Source: Hyphomicrobiales bacterium
Lineage (GTDB): Bacteria; Pseudomonadota; Alphaproteobacteria; Rhizobiales; Xanthobacteraceae
Direction of reading: 5' to 3'
DNA length: 64,000 nt
Assembly (NCBI GenBank): GCA_021732215.1
Contig: JAKFVL010000002.1
Coordinates: 1 to 64,000 of the forward strand
The stretch's first letter is position 1. The number at the start of each line of letters is the position of its first letter. The position numbers and the translations under genes were made by a program. This document shows, one piece after another, positions 26,976 to 35,743 of the stretch. The notes beneath the pieces are model-generated. The model worked only from the letters and a program-made list of their open reading frames with translations. It had not been told where the DNA came from and made no database searches.

Positions 26976-27766
26976 GTTAGATCAAATACTTCGCCGCCGT
27001 AGCCGGCTTCGAGCGGTATGCGCAATTGCCGCTTCTTCCCTTCGCCCGGGATGATTTCCGGCGTTACCGTGATCGGCTTGTTCTTGCGCGCGGCATCAAG
27101 CGCCGTATCGACGGTTCGGTTCTCGCCGAGCTTGATCAGATTGCGCTCGGTGGCGAACACCAGCTTGAAGCGGCCGGTCCTGGTATCGGTCAGCGCTTGC
27201 TGCGGCGTCACCCAAACTGAATCGACCGATTCATGGCCATCGTGAGCGCCGAGTTGATCTTCCGGCGCTCGCGCCATGAAGAATAACGTATCGAACCGCT
27301 TCGACATCGCCACCGGCGTGATCCAGTGCGCGAACGGCACCAGCAGATCGAGCGCCAGAACAAGGCCTTCGGCGTCCAGAATTTGCGAGAATGCTATCTT
27401 GCTCTCACAAAGGGCAGCGCGATGCTTGTCCTCGACGCGCTTGGCATCTTTCGCCGAAGCCAGCGCTGTCGACCCCTTGGGCCGCGCGAGAAGGATTCCG
27501 CACTCCTCGAACGTTTCGCGCAGCGCCCCTATGCGGAACGCCAGCGCCAACGCATCGAGATTGTCCGGACTGTGAAACAGGTCTGGCTTGAGCGCGACCA
27601 CATGATCGTCTGGATCGAGGCTGCCGCCTGGAAACACCAGCGCACCGGATGCGAAGTCGATCTGGTGATGACGCACCACCATGAAGACTTCCATGCCGTC
27701 GCGGCCGTCACGCAGTAACAGCATCGTGGAAGCCGGACGAACCGCGGGTGCTGCCTCTGCCATCAC
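26972..27766 (-). CDS. NUDIX hydrolase (NUDT19-like)
   Basis: A 264-residue protein. The N-terminal beta strands PASTMLLLRDGRDGMEVFMVVRH lead to the split Nudix box: GALVFPGGSLDPDD, then an insertion, then GALRETFEECGILL, whose Glu residues bind the metal. The insertion is typical of NUDT7/NUDT19-type enzymes, which cleave CoA and its thioesters. This would suit the acyl-CoA genes upstream in the same array, but the substrate is inferred. It starts 8 bases after the aldolase-like gene and overlaps the BtuF-like gene by 4. Confidence 0.85.
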   Translation of the reverse strand: MMAEAAPAVRPASTMLLLRDGRDGMEVFMVVRHHQIDFASGALVFPGGSLDPDDHVVALKPDLFHSPDNLDALALAFRIGALRETFEECGILLARPKGSTALASAKDAKRVEDKHRAALCESKIAFSQILDAEGLVLALDLLVPFAHWITPVAMSKRFDTLFFMARAPEDQLGAHDGHESVDSVWVTPQQALTDTRTGRFKLVFATERNLIKLGENRTVDTALDAARKNKPITVTPEIIPGEGKKRQLRIPLEAGYGGEVFDLT

Positions 27767-27774
27767 AAACTCCC

Positions 27775-28713
27775 TTATGCAGCCATCCTGGCACGAACAT
27801 CGACCCGCGCGACGCGAGAGAGCAGATAGTCCACTTCCCCCTTGGCGATTGCGCTCAGCGCTGAACCTGGTTTGCGCTGCGCATCGGAAGCGATAATGCC
27901 GCGCTTGTTCAGCACATATTTGCGTACCGCGAGGCCGACCCCAGGCTGCTGTTCGTAACGGATCAGCGGCAAATGCGCATCGAACAGATCATGCGCGGCA
28001 TCGCGCCGTCCTTGCTTCGACAGCTTGACTGTATCGATCAGCAATTCGGGGAAGGCATATCCGGTCATTGCGCCATCCGCGCCGCGCTCCATCTCGAAAT
28101 CGAGAAACAGCCCGCCGTTACCGGTCAGGATCGACAGCGGCTTGAGCGAACCGTCCTTCTGGAAATTGCGCAGAGCCGTGATCTTCTCAAGCCCCGGCCA
28201 ATCCTCGTGCTTCAACATTACACAGGACGGCGATTCCATCGCGATCTTGCGAATGACGGTTGGCGTCATCACCACCGTGAGAGTCAGCGGATAGTCCTGC
28301 AGCACCCACGGAATATCATCGCCGATCGTCTCGGTCGCCTGTTTGAAGTAGGTCGTGATCTGATCGTCGGTGCGCAGATGCGGCGGCGGCGCGATCATGA
28401 CGGCAGCGGCACCCGCGTCCATCGAGGACTGCGCCAGCGAGCGCATGGTCGAAAAGCCCGGTGCCGACACGCCGACGATGACTTGCATGTTCTTCGCGCG
28501 CTTCACGAAACGTGTTGCCACCATCTCAGCTTCTGCACCGTCGAGCTTCGGCGCTTCGCCGAGAATGCCGAGCACGGTGACGCCGTCACACCCGACGCTG
28601 TCATAGAAATCGACCAGCGAGTCGATCGACTTGTCGTCGATCCGCCCGTCGGGATGAAACGGCGTCGGCGCGATGGCAAACGTGCCGCTAGCTTCGTGGG
28701 TGAGTTTTGTCAT
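27775..28713 (-). CDS. Dihydrodipicolinate synthase-family aldolase, atypical active site
   Basis: A 312-residue class I aldolase fold. Schiff-base Lys168 (VMLKHEDW) and Tyr141 (LQDYPLT) are where expected. The phosphate/carboxylate loop, GTTGE in true DapA, reads GILGEA (49-54), so the Thr-Thr proton relay is missing and a lysine-pathway role is unlikely. It more likely is a pyruvate-type aldolase or hydratase acting on another 2-oxoacid. It lies 21 bases after the SDR gene in the leftward array. Confidence 0.82.
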   Translation of the reverse strand: MTKLTHEASGTFAIAPTPFHPDGRIDDKSIDSLVDFYDSVGCDGVTVLGILGEAPKLDGAEAEMVATRFVKRAKNMQVIVGVSAPGFSTMRSLAQSSMDAGAAAVMIAPPPHLRTDDQITTYFKQATETIGDDIPWVLQDYPLTLTVVMTPTVIRKIAMESPSCVMLKHEDWPGLEKITALRNFQKDGSLKPLSILTGNGGLFLDFEMERGADGAMTGYAFPELLIDTVKLSKQGRRDAAHDLFDAHLPLIRYEQQPGVGLAVRKYVLNKRGIIASDAQRKPGSALSAIAKGEVDYLLSRVARVDVRARMAA

Positions 28714-28734
28714 AACGCCTCTAACGTCCGGAAT

Positions 28735-29607
28735 TTAGAATCTGCGGGCGCCCATCTTATCGCTCTCGGGGAAAAATATCTCGTCCGCGTGGGCCACAAT
28801 ATCCTGCGCGGACCAGTCGCCCTTCGGCTTCCAGCCCTCCATTTCCTGCATTTTCATCTCGCGCACGCCGCGCGGGCCGGATACGCCTAGCACCTTGCCG
28901 GTATGGTTACCGGACAGCTCGCTGACCATATAGAGCACCGCCGGCGCGATCCGGTCCGGCCCGAAAGCTGCGCCCGGATTCTCGATGTAGCGCGGCAAGT
29001 CCGCGGTCATGCGGGTTAGCGCTCCGGGCGCCAGCGTCCAGATGCGGATGTTGTACTTGCGGCCCTCGACGGCGAGCACGTTGGACAGTCCCCAAATGCC
29101 GCCCTTCGCCGCGCCGTAATTGCTCTGGCCGAAATTGCCTATCAGGCCCGAAGTCGAGGACGTGTTGACGATCACCCCGCCGCCATTCTCGCGCATCCAT
29201 TTGAATACCGGCATGGTCACGCAATAGGTGCCTTTGAGATGCACCTTCATTACCTTGTCCCACGCCGCCTCCGTGGATTTGGCGAAAGTCATGTCGAGCA
29301 GGATGCCGGCGTTGTTGACGAGAATGTCCGCGCGGCCGAACTGCTTGATCGCGTCATCGAAGATCGACTGCCCGCCTTCCACGGTCGAGACATCGGCACC
29401 ATTGGCATAGGCCCGCCCGCCTTCGGCCTTGATCGCATCGACGACTTTTTGCGCCATCGACTTGTCGGCGCCCGAGCCGTCGCGCGGCCCGCCAAGATCG
29501 TTGACGATCACGGCTGCGCCCTCCCGGGCGAACAGCTTTGCATAGGCTTCGCCGAGGCCACCGCCCGCGCCGGTGATGATCGCGACCTTGTTATCGAGAA
29601 GACCCAT
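28735..29607 (-). CDS. Short-chain dehydrogenase (MFE-2-like 3-hydroxyacyl-CoA dehydrogenase type)
   Basis: A 290-residue Rossmann protein with TGAGGGLGEAYAKLFA, NDLGGPRDG (as in multifunctional enzyme 2), VNNAGI, and catalytic SSTSGLIGNFGQSNYGAAKGG (Ser-Tyr-Lys). The NDLGG insert and length point to the 3-hydroxyacyl-CoA dehydrogenase branch. The downstream-most part resembles an extended tail ending MGARRF. The start at 29607 follows the family; a longer frame reads into the upstream palindrome. Its likely partner is the MaoC hydratase just upstream. Confidence 0.9.
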   Translation of the reverse strand: MGLLDNKVAIITGAGGGLGEAYAKLFAREGAAVIVNDLGGPRDGSGADKSMAQKVVDAIKAEGGRAYANGADVSTVEGGQSIFDDAIKQFGRADILVNNAGILLDMTFAKSTEAAWDKVMKVHLKGTYCVTMPVFKWMRENGGGVIVNTSSTSGLIGNFGQSNYGAAKGGIWGLSNVLAVEGRKYNIRIWTLAPGALTRMTADLPRYIENPGAAFGPDRIAPAVLYMVSELSGNHTGKVLGVSGPRGVREMKMQEMEGWKPKGDWSAQDIVAHADEIFFPESDKMGARRF

Positions 29608-29647
29608 GACTGAACCTATTTTTCCGGCTGGAATATTCTTCTGGATC

Positions 29648-29720
29648 GTCATCGCCGGGCTTGATCCGGCGATCCATCTTTTCAAGAAGATGGATGCCCG
29701 GATCAAGTCCGGGCATGACG
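29648..29720. repeat. Palindromic intergenic repeat inside the iorAB-led array
   Basis: Arms of about 33 bases pair imperfectly: CGTCATCGCCGGGCTTGATC with CCATCTT on the left, and AAGATGGATGCCCGGATCAA with GGGCATGACG on the right, around a TTC-type loop. It fills most of the 114-bp gap between the MaoC and SDR genes and ends 2 bases before the MaoC stop codon. Confidence 0.8.
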
Positions 29721-29721
29721 A

Positions 29722-30582
29722 TTATCTCAAAATCGTCTTGCCATTCCTGATGACCGTGACGTTGCGCTCCTTGACGTGCGCTTCGAACGACACCACGTCG
29801 CCGTCCTTCCACAGGTCAACCGTCACGGTGTCGCCCGGAATGACCGGCGAGGAGAACCGCGCCGCGTGCCGCTTGAATGCGGACGCATCGTAGTCGGCAT
29901 AGGTCTGCAGAAGCGCGCGGCAGGTGATGCCATAAGTGCACATGCCGTGCAGGATCGGCCGCGCGAAGCCACCCTTGGCTGCGAACTCCGGATCGCTGTG
30001 CAACGGATTGCGATCGCCGCAGAGGCGATAGATCAACGCCTGATCCGGCCGGGTCGTGATCTGGATGGTCTTGTCCGGAGAGCGCTTCGGAATCGGATGT
30101 GGCTCAGGCTGCGCTGCACCTGGACCGCCACAACCTCCGTCGCCGCGGGCGAATTGTGACGACAGCAACGTCGCCAGCGGTTCGCCCCTGTCGTCGCGCA
30201 GCACCGTTTGGCGGATGATGACGACGCCCTTGTCTTTGCCTTTGTCGAAGATATCGACGACGCTGACATCGGCGGTGATGCTGGCAGCCGTCGGCAGCGG
30301 CTTGTGGAACGTGATGTCACGCTCGCCGTCGACCACCATCACGCGATTGACGTCGATATGGCCGGGCTGCGCGCCCCACGCCGCGACTGATGCGAATGTT
30401 GGCACCACCTTCAGCGGCTTCGGCGTGTAGTAGCCCTCGTTGACGTAGACGAGTTCCTTCTCGTCCATCGGATCGGCGCCCATGCCTATACCGTAGGCGT
30501 AGAGCATCACTTCACGGTCGGTCCATGAATACTTCTGGCCAAAATTCTTCAGGCCAATTGCGTCTTCATACTTGAAAGGCAT
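29722..30582 (-). CDS. MaoC-family double-hotdog enoyl-CoA hydratase
   Basis: A 286-residue hydratase-2-type protein. The first hotdog domain begins GLKNFGQKYSWTDREVMLYAYGIGMG, as in the MFE-2 hydratase part, and the second has the catalytic stretch DRNPLHSDPEFA with ILHGMCTYG. It should hydrate a 2-enoyl-CoA to a (3R)-hydroxyacyl-CoA, feeding the SDR. The start at 30582 matches the family (MPFKYEDAIGLK); it lies 40 bases after the DUF35 gene. Confidence 0.9.
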   Translation of the reverse strand: MPFKYEDAIGLKNFGQKYSWTDREVMLYAYGIGMGADPMDEKELVYVNEGYYTPKPLKVVPTFASVAAWGAQPGHIDVNRVMVVDGERDITFHKPLPTAASITADVSVVDIFDKGKDKGVVIIRQTVLRDDRGEPLATLLSSQFARGDGGCGGPGAAQPEPHPIPKRSPDKTIQITTRPDQALIYRLCGDRNPLHSDPEFAAKGGFARPILHGMCTYGITCRALLQTYADYDASAFKRHAARFSSPVIPGDTVTVDLWKDGDVVSFEAHVKERNVTVIRNGKTILR

Positions 30583-30622
30583 GCGGCGTTTCCTCTGATC
30601 TTCTTGATTGGCCGAGCGGACC

Positions 30623-31015
30623 TCAGATCGGCGTGAAGAACGGCAGCGGCGCGCCATCAGTCGGTTTCCACACGACTTTCACGCGCTGGCCGATCTTGAG
30701 CGTCTGCAGATCGCAGTCGACAAAGTTGGTCAGCAGCGATGGGCCTTCATCGAGCGTCACATAGCCGATGGCATAAGGCCCGGCCGCGGATTTGCGCATC
30801 AGGCTATAGCTGTAGATTTTCCCCTCGCCCTTGCTTTCTTCCCACACAGTCTGGTCGGAGAAGCAGAACGGACACAGCGCTCGCGGAAAATAGTGCGGCT
30901 CTTTGCAGGCGTTGCAACGCTTGAACAGAAATTTGCCCTGGGTTGCCGCATCCCAGAACGGTTTCGATTCCGGATTGCCTTGCGGCGACGGGAGCTTCGG
31001 CTTGTCGCTCATCAC
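30623..31015 (-). CDS. DUF35 zinc-ribbon / OB-fold protein
   Basis: A 130-residue protein: an N-terminal helix (KPFWDAATQGKFLFKRC), a zinc ribbon with CNACKEPHYFPRALCPFC (two CxxC pairs), then an OB fold. DUF35 proteins form complexes with thiolase-fold partners, as in archaeal acetoacetyl-CoA thiolase/HMG-CoA synthase and in steroid side-chain aldolases. It overlaps the thiolase gene by 4 bases (31012-31015), which supports a complex. A second ATG at 31012 is equally possible. Confidence 0.9.
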   Translation of the reverse strand: MMSDKPKLPSPQGNPESKPFWDAATQGKFLFKRCNACKEPHYFPRALCPFCFSDQTVWEESKGEGKIYSYSLMRKSAAGPYAIGYVTLDEGPSLLTNFVDCDLQTLKIGQRVKVVWKPTDGAPLPFFTPI

Positions 31016-32160
31016 ACGCGCTCCATGATGACTGTCGATGCGGCGTGACGCACGCCAAGCAGACCGCCGGTGCCGTGCGCCAGCGCGATGTCGCAGTTCG
31101 GCACCTGCACCTTCGGATGCGCCTCACCGCGCAGTTGCCGCACGGCTTCGATGATCTTGGTCATGCCGCCGCGGTTGACCGGATGGTTGCTGCACAGTCC
31201 GCCGCCGTCAGTGTTGAACGGCAGCTTGCCGACGCCGGAGATGAGATTGCCATCGGCGACAAACTTGCCGCCCTCACCCTTCTTGCAGAAGCCGAGGTCT
31301 TCGAGCTGCATCAGCACGGTGATGGTGAAGCTGTCGTAGATCGAGGCGTATTTGATATCCTTGACGGTCACGCCCGCTTCCGCGAACGCCACCGGACCGG
31401 ACCAAACGCCTGCCGAATAGGTGAGATCGAGCGCCTCGCCGCCACGCGGCCCCTTGATCGCCTCGCCCTGACCGATCAGCCGCACCAGCGGACGTTTAAG
31501 GCTTTTCGCAATCTCCGGCGTTGTCACGACCAGCGCGCCGCCACCATCGGTCACCACACAGCAGTCCATGCGATGCAGCGGATCGGAAATCATCGGCGAA
31601 TTCAGAACGTCCTCGACCGTGACGACGTCCTTGAGCATCGCGTGCGGATTGTATTGCGCGTGATGCGAGGCAGCGACCTTGATCCAGGCCAGTTGTTCGC
31701 TGGTGGTGCCGAAATCATGCATGTGCCGCATGGCACACATGCCGTAGATGTTATGCGTGGTTGCGTTGTATGCCACCTCGAAATCGTGTTCCGCACCTGT
31801 CGCACGAGGAGGTGGCGCGGCAGTCAGCGGCTTGCCTGCGAGCGTGATCAGCGCGACCGAGCATTTGCCGGCGGCGATCGCTTCGGCTGCGTGACCGAGG
31901 TGGACCAGATAGGAACAACCGCCGGTGTCGGTGGAATCGAAATGTTTTACCTTGAGGCCGAGATAATCGACCATCGCCATGGCGCCGCCCGGCGCATCGC
32001 CGGCGCAGAAGTATCCGTCGACATCGGCTTTGGTGAGCCCAGCGTCTTCGAGCGCACCCTTGGCGACTTCGGCGTGAAGCTGGGCAATGGATTTGTCCGG
32101 CGCTTTCCGGGTTGGATGTTCGTAAGCCCCCGCGATGTAGGCTTTGCCTTTGATACTCAA
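31012..32160 (-). CDS. SCP-x-type thiolase / acetyl-CoA acetyltransferase-like protein
   Basis: About 382 residues of the SCP-x thiolase branch. SIAQLHAEVAKGALEDAGL is the N-terminal helix, TGGCSY puts a Cys at 82 in the nucleophile position, and the C-terminal part has NHPVNRGGM and CDIALAHGTGG, with His in place of the second thiolase Cys, as normal for this branch. It may be a true thiolase or a retro-aldolase working with the DUF35 partner. The start is inferred as TTG at 32160, with GGAG 7 bases upstream; no ATG fits the family N-terminus. Confidence 0.85.
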   Translation of the reverse strand: MSIKGKAYIAGAYEHPTRKAPDKSIAQLHAEVAKGALEDAGLTKADVDGYFCAGDAPGGAMAMVDYLGLKVKHFDSTDTGGCSYLVHLGHAAEAIAAGKCSVALITLAGKPLTAAPPPRATGAEHDFEVAYNATTHNIYGMCAMRHMHDFGTTSEQLAWIKVAASHHAQYNPHAMLKDVVTVEDVLNSPMISDPLHRMDCCVVTDGGGALVVTTPEIAKSLKRPLVRLIGQGEAIKGPRGGEALDLTYSAGVWSGPVAFAEAGVTVKDIKYASIYDSFTITVLMQLEDLGFCKKGEGGKFVADGNLISGVGKLPFNTDGGGLCSNHPVNRGGMTKIIEAVRQLRGEAHPKVQVPNCDIALAHGTGGLLGVRHAASTVIMERV

Positions 32161-32257
32161 GTCGCTTCTCCGCTGGCGCTTTTCCCAGCGGATTGTCTGG
32201 CCTGTCAGGCGTGGAATGGCAAGCGGGTCGCTAGCCACCACTCTCCCGGATGACGCT

Positions 32258-35200
32258 CTATTCGGCCGCGATCTGTGGCATCACCAGCGGCGGCGGGTTG
32301 GCGAGATCGGCGGTCAGTTTCGCGTAGCGAACCTTCGCATCTGCAACAGACTTCTCCTTCACCGGACCGAAGCCGCGGATTTGATCCGGCAACGACAGCA
32401 GATCGACTGCGACATCGTGGTTGATCGGCGACAGCATACGAAGAACCCTCGCGACGTCGTTCTCGTAACCTTCGATCAGACTGCGCTCCATCTTGCGTTC
32501 TTCGCTGTAGCCGAACACATCGAGTGCGGTGCCGCGCAGTCCACGCAGATTTGCCAGCATGCGGAATAATGGCATCATCCACGAACCGAACTGCCGCTTG
32601 CGCGGCCGGCCCATGGCGTCGATGCCCGGCAGCATCGGTGGAGCAAGGTGATAGCTCACCTTGAATTCGCCTTCGAACTGCTCAGCAATGCGCTGGGCGA
32701 ATTTGCCGTCAGTATATAGCCGCGCGACTTCGTACTCGTCCTTGTAGGCGAGCAGCTTGGCGTAATTGATGGCCACGGCTCGCGGCAGGGCTTCGCCATA
32801 TCCGCCATCGATCGCCACCTTGCGCACGTTTGCGACCAGAGTGGTGTAGCGCTTCGCGAGCGCGGCATTCTGATAATCGGTCAGAATCGCTGCGCGATGG
32901 GCGATGACCTCGTCGAGAGACATCTGATCGAGTGTCTTCGGCGCGGACTCCTCGTCCTTCATCATTGCAGCCAGCCGTTTCGGATCGGCTGACGCCAGAC
33001 GACCCAACTGAAATGCCAGCGTATTCATCTTGACCGACACCGCGTTCAGCTCGATCGCGCGCAGGATCGCCTCAGATGAGACTGGCAGCAATCCCTGCTG
33101 ATAAGCGTAGCCGAGCATCATCAGATTCGTTGCGATCGCATCGCCGAGCAGACCTTCCGCTGCGTGCGTGAAATCGAAAAACACCGATTCCTTGCGGAGC
33201 GACGCTTCCAGCACGTTATTCACCTTGCGGCGCTGGAAATTGAAATCGCGCTGATGAATGAAATCTGCAATCGGGATCAGATGCGTGTTGATGATGCCGT
33301 TGGTGCGTCCGGACTCGCACAGCGTGATGGTTTCCTTGGCGATCGCCACGACCTCGTCGGCAGCGATCAGCAGATCGGCCGTGCCGGTGACAATGCGCGA
33401 ACAGCGCACATCGTCGGTGTTCTGCGAAAGCCTTACATGGCTCAGCACCGCGCCGCCCTTTTGCGCGAGCCCCGACATGTCGAGGATCATGCTGGCCTTG
33501 CCCTCGATGTGCGCCGCCATGCCGAGCAGCGCGCCGACCGTCAAGACCCCTGTGCCGCCGACACCGCCGATGGCAATGTTGTAGGTCTTGTCCAGAGTCG
33601 CACGGGTTGCTGGCTCGGGAATATCGCCGATGTTGCCGAGATCGACCGGTGCGCGCTTGCGCAGCTTGCCGCCGTCGACCGTCACGAATGACGGGCAAAA
33701 GCCCTTCACACAGGAATAGTCCTTGTTGCAGCTCGACTGGTTGATGGTGCGCTTCCGGCCCATCTCGGTTTCCAGCGGCTCTACAGAGATACAGTTCGAC
33801 TGCACCGAGCAGTCGCCGCAGCCCTCGCACACTGCAGCGTTGATCATAACTCGACGTTGCGGATCTTCGAGCGTGCCGCGTTTGCGGCGGCGGCGTTTTT
33901 CCGCGGCGCAGGTCTGCACGAACACGATCGCCGAGGCGCCCTTGATGTCGCGGCAGGCTTTCTGCACCGCGTCGAGGTCATCGCGATGCGCCAGCTTGGT
34001 CCCGGGCGCAATGTCCGACGCCGGATACGCATCGGGATTTTCCGACACCAGATAGATTTCGCGAATGCCTTCGCTGTGGAGCTGGAACGTAATCTGCTGC
34101 GGCGACAGATCGCCGTCGTGGCGCTGGCCGCCTGTCATCGCGACCGCATCGTTGTAGAGAATTTTGTAGGTGATGTTGGCTTTCGAGGCGACTGCTTGCC
34201 TGATCGCCAGACTTCCTGAATGAAAATAGGTGCCGTCGCCGAGATTGGCGAAAATGTGCTTCTCATCGGTGAAGGGCGCGATGCCGACCCAGGGCACGCC
34301 CTCGCCACCCATATGCGTGAAGGTCTGGGTGTTGCGGTCCATCCACAACGACATGAAGTGGCAACCGATGCCGGCCATCGCCCGGCTGCCCTGCGGCACT
34401 TTGGTCGATGTGTTGTGCGGGCAGCCCGAGCAGAAATACGGCGTGCGGGTCACCGGCGCGATCGCCTGCACCTGGGTTGCCTGCCGGCCGTTGAACCAGT
34501 CGGCCTTGGCGCGCAACATTTCGGCGACTTCAGGATTCAAATTGAGCCGCAACAGCCGCTCGGTCAGCGAACTTGCAAGCGACGCGACGCTGAGTTCTTC
34601 GGCAAACGGCAGAAAGCGCTTGTCATGCTCGTCCATCTTGCCGACGATGCGCGGGCGCACGTCGTCGCGCCAGTTGAACAGCTCCTGCTTGACCTGATTT
34701 TCGACGATCTCGCGGCGCTCTTCAACGATGAAGATTTCCTCGAGACCGACGGCGAATTTGCGCACGCCTTCCGGCTCCAGCGGCCACGGCATGCCGATCT
34801 TGTAGAGCCGCAATCCGATCTTGGCCGCAACGTCCTCAGTAATGCCGAGTTCGCGCAGCGCCTGCCGCACGTCTTCGTAGCTCTTGCCGGACGCCATGAT
34901 GCCGAAGCGCGGGTTCGGCGAGTCCATTACCACGCGGTTGACGTTATTGGCGCGCGCGAACGCGACCGCGGCAAACCCCTTGTAGTCCTGCAGCCGCTTG
35001 TCCTGATCGAAACGATCGTCCGGCCAGCGCAGATTGAGACCGCCGCGCGGCATCTCGAAATCGGTCGGGATGTTGAACGGCTTCATTTCGTCGGTAAGAT
35101 CGATCTCGGCGGTGGTCTCCACCGTCTCGGTGATGACCTTCATGCCGACCCAGCAGCCGGAATAGCGCGACATGGCAATGCCGAGCAGCCCCATCTCGAT

Positions 35201-35743
35201 CATTTCGTGGATGCTGGAGGGATAGAGATAAGGCATCAGAGCCGACACGAAGGCATGGTCGGACTGGTGAGGAACGGTGGAGGATTTCGCTCCGTGATCG
35301 TCGCCGGCGAGACAAAGCACGCCGCCCTTGGCGGCGGAGCCAGCCGCATTGCCGTGACGAAACACGTCGCCGCAGCGATCGACGCCCGGTCCCTTGCCGT
35401 ACCAGATGCCAACGATGCCGTCGTATTTTGCACCGGGCGACAGGTTGAGCTGCTGCGACCCCCAGATCGCCGTGGCCGCCAGGTCCTCGTTCACGCCCGG
35501 CTGAAACTTGATGCCATACTGATCGAGATGATGCCGCGCCGACGTGAGCTGCTGGTCGTAGCCACCCAAAGGTGAGCCGCGGTATCCGGAAATGAAGGCC
35601 GAGGTGTTCAGGCCCTGTGCGCGGTCACGACGCACCTGTGCCATCGGCAATCGCACCAACGCCTGAATGCCGGTGAGAAACACGTGGCCCGATTGTTGAG
35701 TGTATTTCTGATCGAGACTGATCGGACCCTGATTGATTCCCAT
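32258..35743 (-). CDS. Fused indolepyruvate:ferredoxin oxidoreductase (IorA-IorB type)
   Basis: An 1161-residue cytoplasmic enzyme that oxidatively decarboxylates a 2-oxoacid (arylpyruvate or branched) to acyl-CoA. The N-terminal pyrimidine domain (about 15-230, FISGYRGSPLGGYD) and TPP domain (about 400-600, CPHNTSTKVPQGSRAMAGIGCH; GDGTYFHSG) are followed by a Cys-rich region, CEGCGDC and SSCNKDYSCVKGFCP, for iron-sulfur ligation, and the IorB domain with IAIGGVGGTGVLTVGAL. Fused forms are usual in proteobacteria. It heads a leftward array of CoA-related genes. Confidence 0.93.
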   Translation of the reverse strand: MGINQGPISLDQKYTQQSGHVFLTGIQALVRLPMAQVRRDRAQGLNTSAFISGYRGSPLGGYDQQLTSARHHLDQYGIKFQPGVNEDLAATAIWGSQQLNLSPGAKYDGIVGIWYGKGPGVDRCGDVFRHGNAAGSAAKGGVLCLAGDDHGAKSSTVPHQSDHAFVSALMPYLYPSSIHEMIEMGLLGIAMSRYSGCWVGMKVITETVETTAEIDLTDEMKPFNIPTDFEMPRGGLNLRWPDDRFDQDKRLQDYKGFAAVAFARANNVNRVVMDSPNPRFGIMASGKSYEDVRQALRELGITEDVAAKIGLRLYKIGMPWPLEPEGVRKFAVGLEEIFIVEERREIVENQVKQELFNWRDDVRPRIVGKMDEHDKRFLPFAEELSVASLASSLTERLLRLNLNPEVAEMLRAKADWFNGRQATQVQAIAPVTRTPYFCSGCPHNTSTKVPQGSRAMAGIGCHFMSLWMDRNTQTFTHMGGEGVPWVGIAPFTDEKHIFANLGDGTYFHSGSLAIRQAVASKANITYKILYNDAVAMTGGQRHDGDLSPQQITFQLHSEGIREIYLVSENPDAYPASDIAPGTKLAHRDDLDAVQKACRDIKGASAIVFVQTCAAEKRRRRKRGTLEDPQRRVMINAAVCEGCGDCSVQSNCISVEPLETEMGRKRTINQSSCNKDYSCVKGFCPSFVTVDGGKLRKRAPVDLGNIGDIPEPATRATLDKTYNIAIGGVGGTGVLTVGALLGMAAHIEGKASMILDMSGLAQKGGAVLSHVRLSQNTDDVRCSRIVTGTADLLIAADEVVAIAKETITLCESGRTNGIINTHLIPIADFIHQRDFNFQRRKVNNVLEASLRKESVFFDFTHAAEGLLGDAIATNLMMLGYAYQQGLLPVSSEAILRAIELNAVSVKMNTLAFQLGRLASADPKRLAAMMKDEESAPKTLDQMSLDEVIAHRAAILTDYQNAALAKRYTTLVANVRKVAIDGGYGEALPRAVAINYAKLLAYKDEYEVARLYTDGKFAQRIAEQFEGEFKVSYHLAPPMLPGIDAMGRPRKRQFGSWMMPLFRMLANLRGLRGTALDVFGYSEERKMERSLIEGYENDVARVLRMLSPINHDVAVDLLSLPDQIRGFGPVKEKSVADAKVRYAKLTADLANPPPLVMPQIAAE

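Noticed and set aside
27775-28713. dapA of lysine synthesis
   Set aside because: The Thr-Thr loop motif is absent and the context is acyl-CoA metabolism.
30943-32253. 436-codon plus-strand frame
   Set aside because: Antisense to the thiolase-like gene and without family resemblance.
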